A model generated the notes under the pieces. It ran no database searches. It saw only the letters and a list, made by a program, of their open reading frames with translations, and was not told where the DNA came from. From contig OZ026525.1 of NCBI GenBank assembly GCA_964019695.1, positions 90,739,779-90,803,778 of the forward strand: 64,000 bases of DNA. The letters run 5' to 3'. The translations under genes and the position numbers were made by a program. Of this stretch, positions 11,143 to 21,010 are shown in pieces (within the stretch, counting starts at the first letter, position 1; every line of letters starts with the position of its first letter). The stretch comes from Loripinus fragilis (Eukaryota > Mollusca > Bivalvia > Lucinida > Lucinidae).

Positions 11143-14100
11143 TTATCTACGGCCTTTAAATTTTCTTATATCAATGACAGGTTGACATAAAGTAAGGCTG
11201 TGTTCACTGCATATCATACGTAGATCACACTTTCTGGGTTTGGAAGAGTAAGATGACAAAGATCCTGCCAGTTGTTTTAAGCCATGATGGTTCATTGTTA
11301 CATTGGCCAGGTTCAATAATGTAAGCCTGTCTCTCTCTACAGGTAGTAGCAGACCTTCAACAGATAAGTCCCGTAGGTCCAGTTCCTGCAGCTTGTTATG
11401 TTTCTGTAGATCCATAACAGGAAGGCAGCAACTATGACTCTGTTCACTACATTTCACTTTATAAAAAGTTATCTTCTCGAGGCAAGAGCAAGATGATAAA
11501 TATCCTAACAGTTGTTCCAAGCCATGATGGTTCATTGTTACATTGGTCAGTGTCAATGATGTAAACCTGTCTCTCTCTACAGGTAGTAGCAGACCTTCAA
11601 CAGAGAAGAACCGTAGTCTCAGTTCCTCCAGCTTGTTATGTTTCTGTAGATCCAGAACAGGAAGGCAGCAACTATGACTCTGTTCACTACATTTCACTTC
11701 GTTAAGAGACAGATACTCTAGGCAAGAGCAAGATGACAAAGATCCTAACAGTTGTTCCAAGTATTGATGGTTCATTGTTACATTGACCAGCCTCAAGTGT
11801 GTAAGCCTGTCTCTCTCTACAGGTAGCAGCAGACCTTTAACAGATAAGTCCTCTAATGTCAGTTCCTTCAGCTTGTTATGTTTCTGTAGATCCAGAACAG
11901 GAAGGCAGCAACTATGACTCTGTTCACTACATTTCACTCTATTAAGATACAGCTCCTCTAGGCCAGAGCAAGATGACAAAGATCCTGACAGTTGTTCTAA
12001 GTATTGATGGTTCATTGTTACATTGTTCAGCCACAATATTGTAAGCCTGTCTCTCTCTACAGGTAGCAGCAGACCTTTAACAGATAAGTCCCATAGCGTC
12101 AGTTCCTCCAGCTTGTTATGTTTCTGTAGATCCAGAACAGGAAGGCAACAACTATGACTCTGTTCACTACATTTCACTCTATGAAGATACAGCTCCTCTA
12201 GGCCAGAGCAAGATGACAAAGATCCTGGCAGTTGTTCTAAGTCATGATGGTTCATTGTTACATTGATCAGCCTCAATGATGTAAACCTGTCTCTCTCTAC
12301 AGGTAGCAGCAGACCTTCAACAGATAAGTCCCTTAGGTACAGTGTCTGCAGCTTGTTATGTTTCCGTAGATCTAGAACAGGAAGGCAGCAACTATGACTC
12401 TGTTCACTACATTTCACTTCAACAAGATACAGTGTCTCTAGGCAAGAGTAAGATGACAAAGATCCTGACAGTTGTTCCAAGTATTGATGGTTCATTGTTA
12501 CATTGTCCAGTTTCAATGATGTAAACCTATCTCTCTCTACAGGTAGCAGCAGACCTTTAACAGATAACTCCTCTAGGTACAGTGCCTTCAGCTTGTTATG
12601 TTTCTGTAGATCCAGAACAGGAAGGCAGCAACTATGACTCTGTTCACTACATTTCACTCTATGAAGATACAGCTCCTCTAGGCAAGAGTAAGATGACAAA
12701 GATCCTGACAGTTGTTCCAAGTATTGATGGTTCATTGTTACATTGTCCAGTTTCAATGATGTAAACCTGTCTCTCTCTACAGGTAGCAGCAGACCTTTAA
12801 CAAATAACCTCTCTAGGTACAGTACCTTCAGCTTGTTATGTTTCTGTAGATCCAGAACAGGTGTGAAGCTAATAGTACTATCATATAATAATCTTACACT
12901 CAGTGATTTAACATTGCATGAGTATTCCTCTAACACATGGCGGAGCAGCATTACGTCCTCATCTGAAGTGTCTGGCGTTATATATAAATTAGCTATACAA
13001 AAGTAAATCTGATCCTGGTCTATAGGGTTAAACTCTTGTTGTTTCATACATTTACACACTAATTTCTGCACTCTCACTACCTTCAACCTTTCATTGATAT
13101 TCTGCACATCCTCCTCCCACCCCTCAGGAATCTGCACATTCTCTGCCAAATCTAACCACAACTGCTTACCAGCCATAGGATCAATCCCACAGAGGAATAT
13201 AATCAGCATTTCATAATCAAACAGATCATCAAGATTTTTTATGCATTTATACAGTTTTGATTTTTCATTTTCATATTTGCTAGCAAGCCACAATGCAGCA
13301 AAAAACTCTTGAAATGTTTTGTGACAGAAAGCAAAGTTTTCCATTTTCTTTAAACCGCGCATTGTTGTTTCTGTTTTAGATAAAATTCCCAACGCCAAAC
13401 AGACATGTATACTTTCGTCATTTTCTTCATCTGCTCCAAGATATAACTTACATACTGCTTTAGAAAATACAAGAGACTGTTTGTTTTCTCTGAGGAGCCG
13501 ATCAAAGGCTAGGTGTCCTATTTGCAGAAATACACCTGCATATCGTTGAAGGTTTTTATATTTTGACAGTAATTCAGGTAACTCATTCAACTGTTGTTCC
13601 CACTTAACCTCTAGATCATTGAGGTCAGGAATTACATGAAGTTTGTTTTCAGAACTCGGCCAATTAGCCTGTCCTTTTGCTCGACGTATAAATGATTGTA
13701 GCATATTAATGTAATTAATACACATTGATTTATGAAGAGAATGGTCATCTACCCAACTCCCGAGGGCAATAAGACATATTAATGGGATCTTCATTAGCTC
13801 ATACATATCTTTTTCTCTAACCTGACGTAGAAACTTGGAAGAAGATTGCTTAGGATCCGGATCTTCCAATTGTTCTAAAATGCGATAAGTCAATTCTCCA
13901 ATATCGTTTATACCATTAATCTTCAAGCGCATAAAGATGTTCTGTGTCTTTTTAGACAAAGCGTAGAATCTCCATGGTCTAGATGTAATGAGAATTACAG
14001 AGTCAGCGACACCTGTCATATCCGGTAGACCAGCTTTATCCCCTCTTCTACCAGTCTCTGAAGTAGGTGATCCTTCCCATTCATCAGCCCCATCAATTAA

Positions 14101-14622
14101 GATGAAACAGTCTTCTGGATGATTTTTAAGTACATGTATCGCTACTTTCAACATGTTCTCATTATCAAATAACTGATTAGCAATCATATCCAAAATTGAT
14201 TCCTCTTTGTTAGCGAATCTACAAGATACATAGAAGAAATAATGAAATTGTTCTAACACAGAGACATCAGTAAATTGTGGAAGTGTTGATGATTTACACC
14301 ATACACTAGTGAGATGTTTGCTGAATGTTGTTTTACCTGCTCCTGCCTCACCAAGTAAAACCACTCGCTTCTGTAATACATCATCTTTGTAAAACAAGTC
14401 CCTGAATGTCCCTAACTTTCTATATTTCTCTTCCTCTTGTATGTGTTGTGCTTCATCACAAACAAGAATCGATGGCGTGAAAATCTCTGTTACATGTAGC
14501 TGCTCCCAGTCTGGTAGGAGAGTCACATCTAATTTACCTTTGTATCCATCATTTAAGTACTGCTGCAGTCGTGATTTATCTGAAATATAAATTAGGAATA
14601 GAACACAGCGCAACAAAATCAA
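11143..14622 (-). CDS. NLR-like receptor exon (NACHT + LRR)
   Basis: A 1159-codon open frame. Residues 91-99 are a Walker A loop (GEAGAGKTT), 173-182 a Walker B strand (FILIDGADEW) and 211-217 a sensor-type LITSRPW, together a NACHT P-loop NTPase of the NLR superfamily. A helical, winged-helix-like region follows, with FCHKTFQEFFAALW near residue 433. From about residue 590 there are seven 80-residue units, each with three LxxLxL leucine-rich repeats. NLRs are cytosolic innate immune or regulatory sensors: NACHT oligomerises and the LRRs bind ligand or autoinhibit. No CARD, DEATH or PYRIN domain is present. The frame upstream of residue ~15 is probably intron, because a strong splice acceptor lies at 14580-14604, so 14579 is the likelier exon start and N-terminal exons should lie above it. 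No stop or frameshift interrupts the frame. The NACHT-LRR call is firm; ligand and signalling are unknown. Confidence 0.9.
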   Translation of the reverse strand: MILLRCVLFLIYISDKSRLQQYLNDGYKGKLDVTLLPDWEQLHVTEIFTPSILVCDEAQHIQEEEKYRKLGTFRDLFYKDDVLQKRVVLLGEAGAGKTTFSKHLTSVWCKSSTLPQFTDVSVLEQFHYFFYVSCRFANKEESILDMIANQLFDNENMLKVAIHVLKNHPEDCFILIDGADEWEGSPTSETGRRGDKAGLPDMTGVADSVILITSRPWRFYALSKKTQNIFMRLKINGINDIGELTYRILEQLEDPDPKQSSSKFLRQVREKDMYELMKIPLICLIALGSWVDDHSLHKSMCINYINMLQSFIRRAKGQANWPSSENKLHVIPDLNDLEVKWEQQLNELPELLSKYKNLQRYAGVFLQIGHLAFDRLLRENKQSLVFSKAVCKLYLGADEENDESIHVCLALGILSKTETTMRGLKKMENFAFCHKTFQEFFAALWLASKYENEKSKLYKCIKNLDDLFDYEMLIIFLCGIDPMAGKQLWLDLAENVQIPEGWEEDVQNINERLKVVRVQKLVCKCMKQQEFNPIDQDQIYFCIANLYITPDTSDEDVMLLRHVLEEYSCNVKSLSVRLLYDSTISFTPVLDLQKHNKLKVLYLERLFVKGLLLPVERDRFTSLKLDNVTMNHQYLEQLSGSLSSYSCLEELYLHRVKCSEQSHSCCLPVLDLQKHNKLKALYLEELSVKGLLLPVERDRFTSLKLDNVTMNHQYLEQLSGSLSSYSCLETLYLVEVKCSEQSHSCCLPVLDLRKHNKLQTLYLRDLSVEGLLLPVERDRFTSLRLINVTMNHHDLEQLPGSLSSCSGLEELYLHRVKCSEQSHSCCLPVLDLQKHNKLEELTLWDLSVKGLLLPVERDRLTILWLNNVTMNHQYLEQLSGSLSSCSGLEELYLNRVKCSEQSHSCCLPVLDLQKHNKLKELTLEDLSVKGLLLPVERDRLTHLRLVNVTMNHQYLEQLLGSLSSCSCLEYLSLNEVKCSEQSHSCCLPVLDLQKHNKLEELRLRFFSVEGLLLPVERDRFTSLTLTNVTMNHHGLEQLLGYLSSCSCLEKITFYKVKCSEQSHSCCLPVMDLQKHNKLQELDLRDLSVEGLLLPVERDRLTLLNLANVTMNHHGLKQLAGSLSSYSSKPRKCDLRMICSEHSLTLCQPVIDIRKFKGRR
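11266..12868 (-). repeat. Seven-unit 240-bp LRR-coding tandem repeat
   Basis: The landmark TTCATTGTTACATTG occurs at 11291, 11531, 11771, 12011, 12251, 12491 and 12731, exactly 240 bp apart every time. Framework segments such as GLLLPVERDR, NVTMNH and VKCSEQSHSCC are nearly invariant. Differences concentrate in the LxxLxLxxL strand segments: residues after KHNKL, after VERDR and before VKC. The first unit is atypical at its start (an ISFTPVLDL entry) and the seventh decays at its C-terminal end. Confidence 0.95.
14580..14604 (-). promoter_or_regulatory. Splice acceptor for NLR exon
   Basis: On the minus strand the sequence reads CTATTCCTAATTTATATTTCAG just before ATAAATCACG: a pyrimidine-rich tract with a branch-like CTAAT and a CAG acceptor. 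Splicing here would enter the NLR frame after the first base of a codon (phase 1) and drop the ATG at 14620-14622. Confidence 0.55.
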
Positions 14623-14810
14623 TTTTGTTTACAATCAAATTTCGTAAATTTAAGTCCTAGGGACTTGAGACTTTATTTCAAAGTATCGAGCATTCGAATT
14701 AGATGGAGGTGGGCACAATTATATGTAATCCCCAAAATTGATTATTTTAAGTTTTTTATTGTTTCATTTTTGCATTTTATGTTTTGTGTACGTAATAGAA
14801 ACGTCTTAGG
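14623..14810. other. Likely intron of NLR gene
   Basis: AT-rich sequence directly upstream of the acceptor, with no coding signal on the minus strand. It is read as intron if the acceptor at 14580 is used. Confidence 0.35.
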
Positions 14811-15040
14811 TACTGTCGTGCCAACCAAGAGTGACAGTGACGTAATATTGTGTTTACAATTGTTAAGTAAAATATTAACCTGTACACTCCGCTTGAGCTA
14901 ACGTGAATCGATAGATCACTTGTGTATAAATCCTATCCTGTGGATAGGATTAGTACACAAGTGATCTATTGGTTATAAGTCCCTGTTATCTTTGTAAGCA
15001 TAACATGACGTAACTGTCACTCTTGGCTGGCTGGACAGTA
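14811..15040. mobile_element. MITE family C with central hairpin
   Basis: The left end contains GCCAACCAAGAGTGACAGTG and ACGTAAT. The right end contains TGACGTAACTGTCACTCTTG and GCTGG, its inverted copy. In the middle, arms 14911-14938 and 14942-14969 form a 28-bp stem with a TGT loop and one or two mismatches. A solitary related end lies at about 28113-28150. Confidence 0.7.
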
Positions 15041-15439
15041 GTGTTTCTTTTACGCATACAAAATATATATGTAATTAGTTCATTAATAGGCCATATTTTT
15101 CGAATGATAGAACGTATCGTTTCATTTTTTCGAATGAGCAAATATTTTGAAAATCGTTGCTCGAAATTTTCGAGTTTTTTTCAGCAGAAGGCGATTTTTC
15201 AATGAATAGGGACCATTGCAAATACCCACACTAACATTAGATACCGCATAATATGTTATTTGTTGACCTTGAACTTTGTCTCTGAGGTCCCGATGGTAAT
15301 TCAAATCATTTGTCCTCAAGAAAATGCTCTTTTAAATATAAAACTCCGTAAAGTTGTTAGTATTTGAATTAAAATAGCCTGCTTTCTTGATCTTTGACTC
15401 AATTATCAAAGTGGCAATCACTGTAGAAAATTGGACGCA

Positions 15440-15640
15440 CCACTGTCAAAAAGTACAAGTAGTCAGGGCCCTTAGGGACAAAAAATAGGTCCCGTGCGAA
15501 TTGTGTGCCGATTTATGGTGACCTTTATCAAAACCTTCAATGGAGTCTTACTTTTGATTTAAAGGTGATCACCCATCTCAAATCCGCGTCTGAGGCTAGT
15601 TATGACGTCATAAATATGGCGACCATAATGAGAAACTGCT
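15440..15640. repeat. Left arm of a long inverted-repeat pair
   Basis: Contains GTCCCGTGCGAATTGTGTGC, CGATTTATGGTGACC, TCTCAAATCCGCGTCTG and TATGACGTCATAAATATGG. The reverse complement of each block appears in the same order at 19390-19560. Divergence between the arms is considerable. Confidence 0.5.
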
Positions 15641-15959
15641 CGTTAATAAAAGCTATGGTTTGTGATGGTTTGGTCATATTTATCCAACACGAACGCTTTT
15701 TTAACATAATATCAATTATTTTAGTCATATGATTGTTTCATCAATGCTTTACCTGACTTTGGCAATGAATTCTTTCTCGATAACTATATTTTGCATGTAA
15801 AATACCGTAGATTTCCTATAAATACCCAGCTTATCGGGCCACCTTTAGACTGATGGCTGAGAATGTGATTGCCCCCACTCAGGAATTTCGCAAACTTATC
15901 CTATCTAAAAGAGGATCTTAAGCTGCGTCTTTTAATAGATGATTGAACTATGTTCGCCA

Positions 15960-17340
15960 GGGCGTTAGTCTCTGACAGCCTGTTACATATGTAACCATAT
16001 TAAATTTAGAAGAAAAAAAAAAAGAAATTAAAAGTTTGAGCTACAGAAAGAAGGCTAATTATTTAAATAACTCATATGGTTTGCTTATTGACTACTTTAG
16101 CTACAAATAAGTTCTTTTGGAGCAGAATTACAGCTTCCTGTGGTGTTATGTGCGTTACTTTAATTAGATTACCCTTTAAACATAAAAATTGTGACCAATA
16201 TCATTTACGTTTTAGCTGATATGTGCATTTTCGAAAATGGTTTGATTATTTTATATTAACAAACTCATTTGGGTTAGAGAAAATCCAAAGTTTGCTTTTA
16301 TACTTTAAATAAAGTGTCTTATATGAGCAATTATAAAAAAACAACCCAAAGGCTACACCCAATTTTAGGGCCGAATTTGGTAGGCATCATTTGAGTAAAA
16401 ATATATGAAAACATTTGCTGCTGTTGGATATCTTGCATTTTTGGGATTGTCTTGATCATATTATAAAGAATTATAAATTTTGCAGGTAAACAACAAGATT
16501 AAATCACTTGTTAAAGGCTGTAACATATGTTACATGACATAATAAATAAGCAAGGACATTGACTTGATGTAAGAAATGATAATTCAGGAAAAATGAATAT
16601 AATTCGCATGTTTTCCTAGCTAAAGTTTCTAGCCTCTGGTGCCTAAATCTTAGGTATTGATGATTATTAAGCCCCTGTACCTTTGTTACAGATGTTATGA
16701 ATATTTGTTTTCAATATTTCTTAATATGAATAATTCTAAAATAAAGATGTATCCTAGAGGAGCATCGAATAGGAGATATTTGCACACTGTAAGCATGGGT
16801 GTTAGCCTGTGTCAGCTTGTTACGTATGTTATTTTATCAATTTGAGAATAAGAAAATTGAAAGTTTGAAGTACAGAAAGAAGACATTAAAACAAGCTAAT
16901 CAATGAACATTCTAATAGTCTGCAAACTACTGGATGGCTTTACTACATATGACAGCTGTTTAACATTAATACGGCTACATATTGTATTATGTGCGTTACA
17001 TGAACTTAATTATAATTTCAAAGTGGTAATTTTGGCTATCGTCATTTAGTTTAACGACTGCTCTGAGTTGGTTTCAAACCGTTTTAGATTAGGGTTAACA
17101 AACAATTACTCAATTCACGAATACAAAACCAAAGTTTGCTTTTCTATCTTAAATATTTTGTCTTATATGAGCTAATGCACAGCCCTACCCCCAGTTTTAC
17201 AGAGGAGCAAATTTTGTTTTCGCCGTTTATATAAACACATATAAAACAATTGCAGAGTGTTGATATTTTACATTTTCTTAAACAGTCTTGTGCATATATC
17301 ATCAAGTTTCTAAGATCAGGACAATTATTAAAGATGTAAA
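15960..17340. repeat. Diverged ~835-bp tandem duplication
   Basis: 15960-16500 and 16795-17310 share a series of ordered blocks: GTTAGYCTSTG, TACAGAAAGAAG, TTATGTGCGTTAC, CCAAAGTTTGCTTTT, GTCTTATATGAGC and TAAAAYATYTGC-like text. Offset is about 835 bp. No coding frame is conserved between the copies. Confidence 0.6.
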
Positions 17341-17480
17341 CGTGCCATGATGCCATAACCAGGGCTCTGATCGAATTTCATGCACTTTCAGGTGCTGGTA
17401 TTAACTAGTTCAATGTCAGGAAAGAGCAATAAATCATATTGGCAGGCATTTAGCTATGCTGGAGACTCTATCCACGAAGC

Positions 17481-17740
17481 ATTCTTTCACCTCGGCTCAG
17501 TGCCCTTAGAAAGCACTGTGGTGGATGCACTAGAGTAATATATTTGTAAATTGTCCTGACCTCTCGGCTCTCGTTTGTGATGTCTAACTAAGAGTTTGTT
17601 ACTTTCCCATTGGTATCCTGGGTCAGGTGTGGTACTTGATTGTATCGATTCCTGATCTTTGCCGTCTTTCTTGCTTTGCATTAGCCAGTCTCCGATATTG
17701 TTTGACTCACTGCGTTGAGGTGGCGGATGTTTTGGAGAAA
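17481..17740 (-). repeat. KDQESIQ dispersed repeat, copy 1
   Basis: On the minus strand this copy encodes GKDQESIQSSTTPDPGYQWE followed by RHHKREPRGQ. The same peptide-coding DNA occurs at 20446 and 38643 on the plus strand and, with frameshifts, at 28150. I remember this peptide as an abundant predicted protein fragment in bivalve genomes, but no function is known to me. The repeat is probably a non-autonomous element or a decayed exon carried by one. Confidence 0.6.
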
Positions 17741-17930
17741 AAAAAAAGCTGAATTGCAAGAACTACCACTTCCAAGAGCTGTGTTTCTCGAAGGTGCCAA
17801 ACGTGCGCAGTAGTATCAGTGAATCATTTGGAAAACCTCACCTGTCATTAATCCTGACAAATCAATGCCTGACAATTATGGTTAGAGGCCGGACTGTGAT
17901 AAATATTGTCCTGTTATGATGACATTGCCC

Positions 17931-18206
17931 ATGTGCGGATCCAGAGGGGGATAGGGGGTCCGGACACTCCCCCTGGAAAATAACAAGTATGCATATGGGT
18001 TTCTATAGAAATTAGCATTTGGACCCCCCTCCTGGAAAAAGTTGGACCCCCCCCCCCCGCCCCCGGAAAATAATGGACCGCCTCTGGGTCCTTTGTAAAG
18101 TATAATTATAGTTTTCTCAGCAATAAAACCATTGAAAACCCTCTTTAAACTGTAAAATAAGCTGAGGACTAAATAAAACTGACAAAAATTCCTGGATCCG
18201 CTCATG
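17931..18206 (+). mobile_element. GGATCC-ended MITE, copy 2
   Basis: The left end is ATGTGCGGATCCAGAGGGGG and the right end is CCTGGATCCGCTCATG, an inverted pair. It contains C- and G-runs but no central hairpin of the type seen in copies 4 and 5. It lies 40 bp upstream of a CXC-tail remnant. Confidence 0.65.
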
Positions 18207-18245
18207 ATGCCCCCTGCCCCCGAAACCCCTCTGTAGCTTATAAAT

Positions 18246-18485
18246 TGTGGTTGCAGCATGTCTGTATGCGAAATATCTCGGTGTAAGTACAAAGCAAACC
18301 ATTTATATTGTACTGATTTGTGTTGCTGTGGAGCAGAAGAGGACTCATGTAAAGTATTGCCAGTGATTAATATGCTTATGACTTTTGAACAACTATTTCA
18401 TGTGGATTCAGATATTTCTTTAGCCGTATCAACAAGAATGCCTTATTGTCCGATATTGACCTTTGAAGACGATTCTACCTGGTAG
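18246..18485 (+). pseudogene. Remnant CXC Cys-rich tail, relative of the 57-62 kb gene
   Basis: The frame from 18246 reads C-G-C-x4-C-x4-C-x8-C-x3-C-x-C, then an acidic run and another Cys, ending at a stop at 18485. This matches in spacing the Cys-rich tail of the family gene at 61697-61795, including the C-x3-C-x-C close. One Cys of the C-x-C pair is Tyr here. None of the upstream domains of the family can be seen, because the sequence before 18246 is MITE. It is best read as an orphaned C-terminal fragment. An independent Cys-rich exon is the alternative. Confidence 0.45.
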
Positions 18486-19389
18486 CATGCAAAAGCTAAA
18501 TCAGATTGTAACAGTTTTCTATAGCCCGTGCTATCGAAGTACAATGGGTAATTTGTAGAGGGTTTTATCCTTATTTCCATATCATGAACTATTAAGTAGA
18601 CTCTTCTAACTTTTGATCCTTCAGTGGTCAAAATCGGACTATAATGAGTTTGGTTGATAGTGTATGCAAATGATTATTACTACTATCTTTTATTTGGGTT
18701 TAGTTTAAGCAGCTTCAGATAAACCAAAAGCTTTGAAGCGTGACTCTATTTACAATATTGACATGTTGTTCTAGAAAAAAGATTTTCAGGTATTTATTTA
18801 CATTAACTATAAAAGCTTTGACATGCACATATGTTCTAGCCGGACTAGCTCATTTTACGTATTCTGCATCAATCGTTTGAAATAGAAAGACCCAAAGGTC
18901 ATTGGTCAGAGGTCGTAGTACATCTATATATAATAATTATATATATAAGCATAAGAGATTTTATTTACTCCGCTTATTATCAAAAACACTGTTCGTTTTT
19001 TATTCACTCCACTGTCTTTTTATTCGTAAATCGTGACGGCATTTACGTCCCACCCTCGAACTGACTTCACCCTATCTGAATATATTTAGTATGTTACGAT
19101 TTAAAAGAGTTAGCATTCAGTCATGATAAGGCTACCAGTTCATTAAAGAAATATTTCCAAGCGTTGGAGATGGACAAATGCATAATGTGGTATTTACATA
19201 TTAGGCGTCACTTCAATGACGTCATCTTTTTTGTTTTTATGCGAAGACAATATGTGCGACATTTTAATTATTTACCCCCTAAGATTAAATTTGGTGCATT
19301 TCGACTGAAATTGGCACACAAAATGCAAGAAAGTCCTTATCCCCATATGCTAAAATGGACATACCGTTTAAATTGCACTGATACAGTAT
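18486..19389. other. No gene seen
   Basis: AT-rich with a short TATATA stretch near 18940. Frames of 60-80 codons overlap on both strands and look random. Confidence 0.4.
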
Positions 19390-19560
19390 ACGCTATTTTA
19401 ATGACGTCATAATGACGTCCAGACGTGAAACCCAGATAGGTGACCAGGTGATTTTCATTAGTTATCCCCTAAAGTTTGATTTGGTATAGGTCACCATAAA
19501 TCGGCATCAAAATCGCACGGGAGTCCCTATCGCCCCTGACTAAAGAGGGATTTTGGTGAC
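19390..19560. repeat. Right arm of a long inverted-repeat pair
   Basis: Inverted counterpart of 15440-15640: AATGACGTCATAATGACGTC, GGTCACCATAAATCGGCATC and TCGCACGGGAGTCCCTATCG. With the left arm it brackets about 4.1 kb. Confidence 0.5.
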
Positions 19561-20445
19561 CAGCTGATAAATCGAGTTTAAGGATATTTGATCATGAACT
19601 TCTATCCAACAGTCATACGTATAATCTATAAGTTTAACCTACGTTGTTATTCACACACCATAGGCAATGATTTTGTTAGACATGAACCCCTCTGTCAAAA
19701 GTGGAAGAGAAGTTCGTATTACAAGCTAAATCACATTTTAACTATAGTTGACCTTGACCTTTGACTCTAGTATCTTAGAGATCATCTGAAACCTTCGTTG
19801 TATTCAACACCATATATATTTACTGTGTCAAATATGAGCAATCTTAACTTAAAAGCTATAATTTGTATTCTACACAAAAGCTGATGTCCATTGCTCCATT
19901 GTTAGTACTACATTTAATAAACCTAACAATTATTGTGTGATGCCACTCAAGCCGTGAGGAACATTTAGCAGTATTTATGATAATGCTATTGAACAGACAC
20001 TAGCAAGGTTTTAGTCTGGCCCAGGAAATATGCACACTCTAGTTTCAGTTCTTTGGTGCAGCCTTTGCTTCCAAAGGATACCCTTTTAAGAACATATTTA
20101 AAAGACAATAACACAGAAGGGTAAACCAATAGTTACTTTTCTTGTAAAATTTAAAAAGTTTTAAAAAGATTTTAAAGATATTTTTAAAAGGCTCTCTAAA
20201 GCTCTGATCCCAAATAGATTGCAAGCGCTATGACCTCGTTGTGACTAATAGACTGCCAATCGCTAATAGGTTGCAGAAGTATCTGCAAGGGTTTTACAAA
20301 GATGGCAATCAGGTCGGCGTTTTGGTCGCCACTCAAAATCGTTCTCAGCGAGTCTTTTAGGCATGCACAAGGGCCAAGCAGGGACTGATTTTGAATTTAG
20401 ACTAATTGTAAGAGTCTTATAGAAGTTGTGGATCTTTCGTCTACA
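19561..20445. other. No gene seen
   Basis: Spacer. 20100-20200 is rich in TTTAAAAAG-type words, and the part near 20230-20280 shares AATCGCTAATAGG-like words with 21040-21160 and 21540-21610. No coding evidence. Confidence 0.35.
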
Positions 20446-21010
20446 AAGTAAGTGTGCAAAGATCAGGAATCGATACAATCAAGTACCACATCTGACCCAG
20501 GATACCAATGGGAAAGTGAAAAACTCACAGATACCACAAACGAGATCCAAGAGGTCAGCCATTTCCCAGTAGGTGACCACAAAGCACATATAAACAGACG
20601 TGCACAAAGACATAGCAAACACAAGACAGAAGAAAAACATAAAAAATCCACAAAAGAAGTACTGCCTTGGAACAGTCAGTAAAATATTTTACTGGAGGGC
20701 TTAAACCAGTTCAACGGCGCAAACCTCACCCTTAATTCAGATGTGGATCAAGACACATAGTTATTTGTTTTGCATGAAAGACCACTAACTTATCAATGCA
20801 TCATCTCCTAAACATATAAATCAAGATATAACAAGGACATAAAGCAAAGATAAGGACTCAACAGTAAATAAAACTGAATACTGGAGCAAAAGAAATCCAA
20901 CAGGTAAACCTCGGTGGGCCTGACAAACAGCCAAAGTATCAGGCCCCTACCATCTCATCAATAGATAAGTCTTTAAGTCGGAACCATCATAGAGTCTGAA
21001 GTCTGACCCA
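20446..21010 (+). repeat. KDQESIQ dispersed repeat, copy 2 (longest uninterrupted)
   Basis: Starts at AAGTGTGCAAAGATCAGGAA and runs through the conserved peptide (frame 20452-20682, including INRRAQRHSKHKTE). A long non-coding part follows: ACTGGAGGGCTTAAACC, GATGTGGATCAAGACA, TCAATGCATCATCTCCTA, ATCAGGCCCCTACCATCTC. It serves as the reference for the interrupted copy at 28150-30815. Confidence 0.65.

Noticed and set aside
12342..13006. Plus-strand frames opposite the NLR exon
   Set aside because: They repeat with the 240-bp units and are antisense shadows of the receptor frame.
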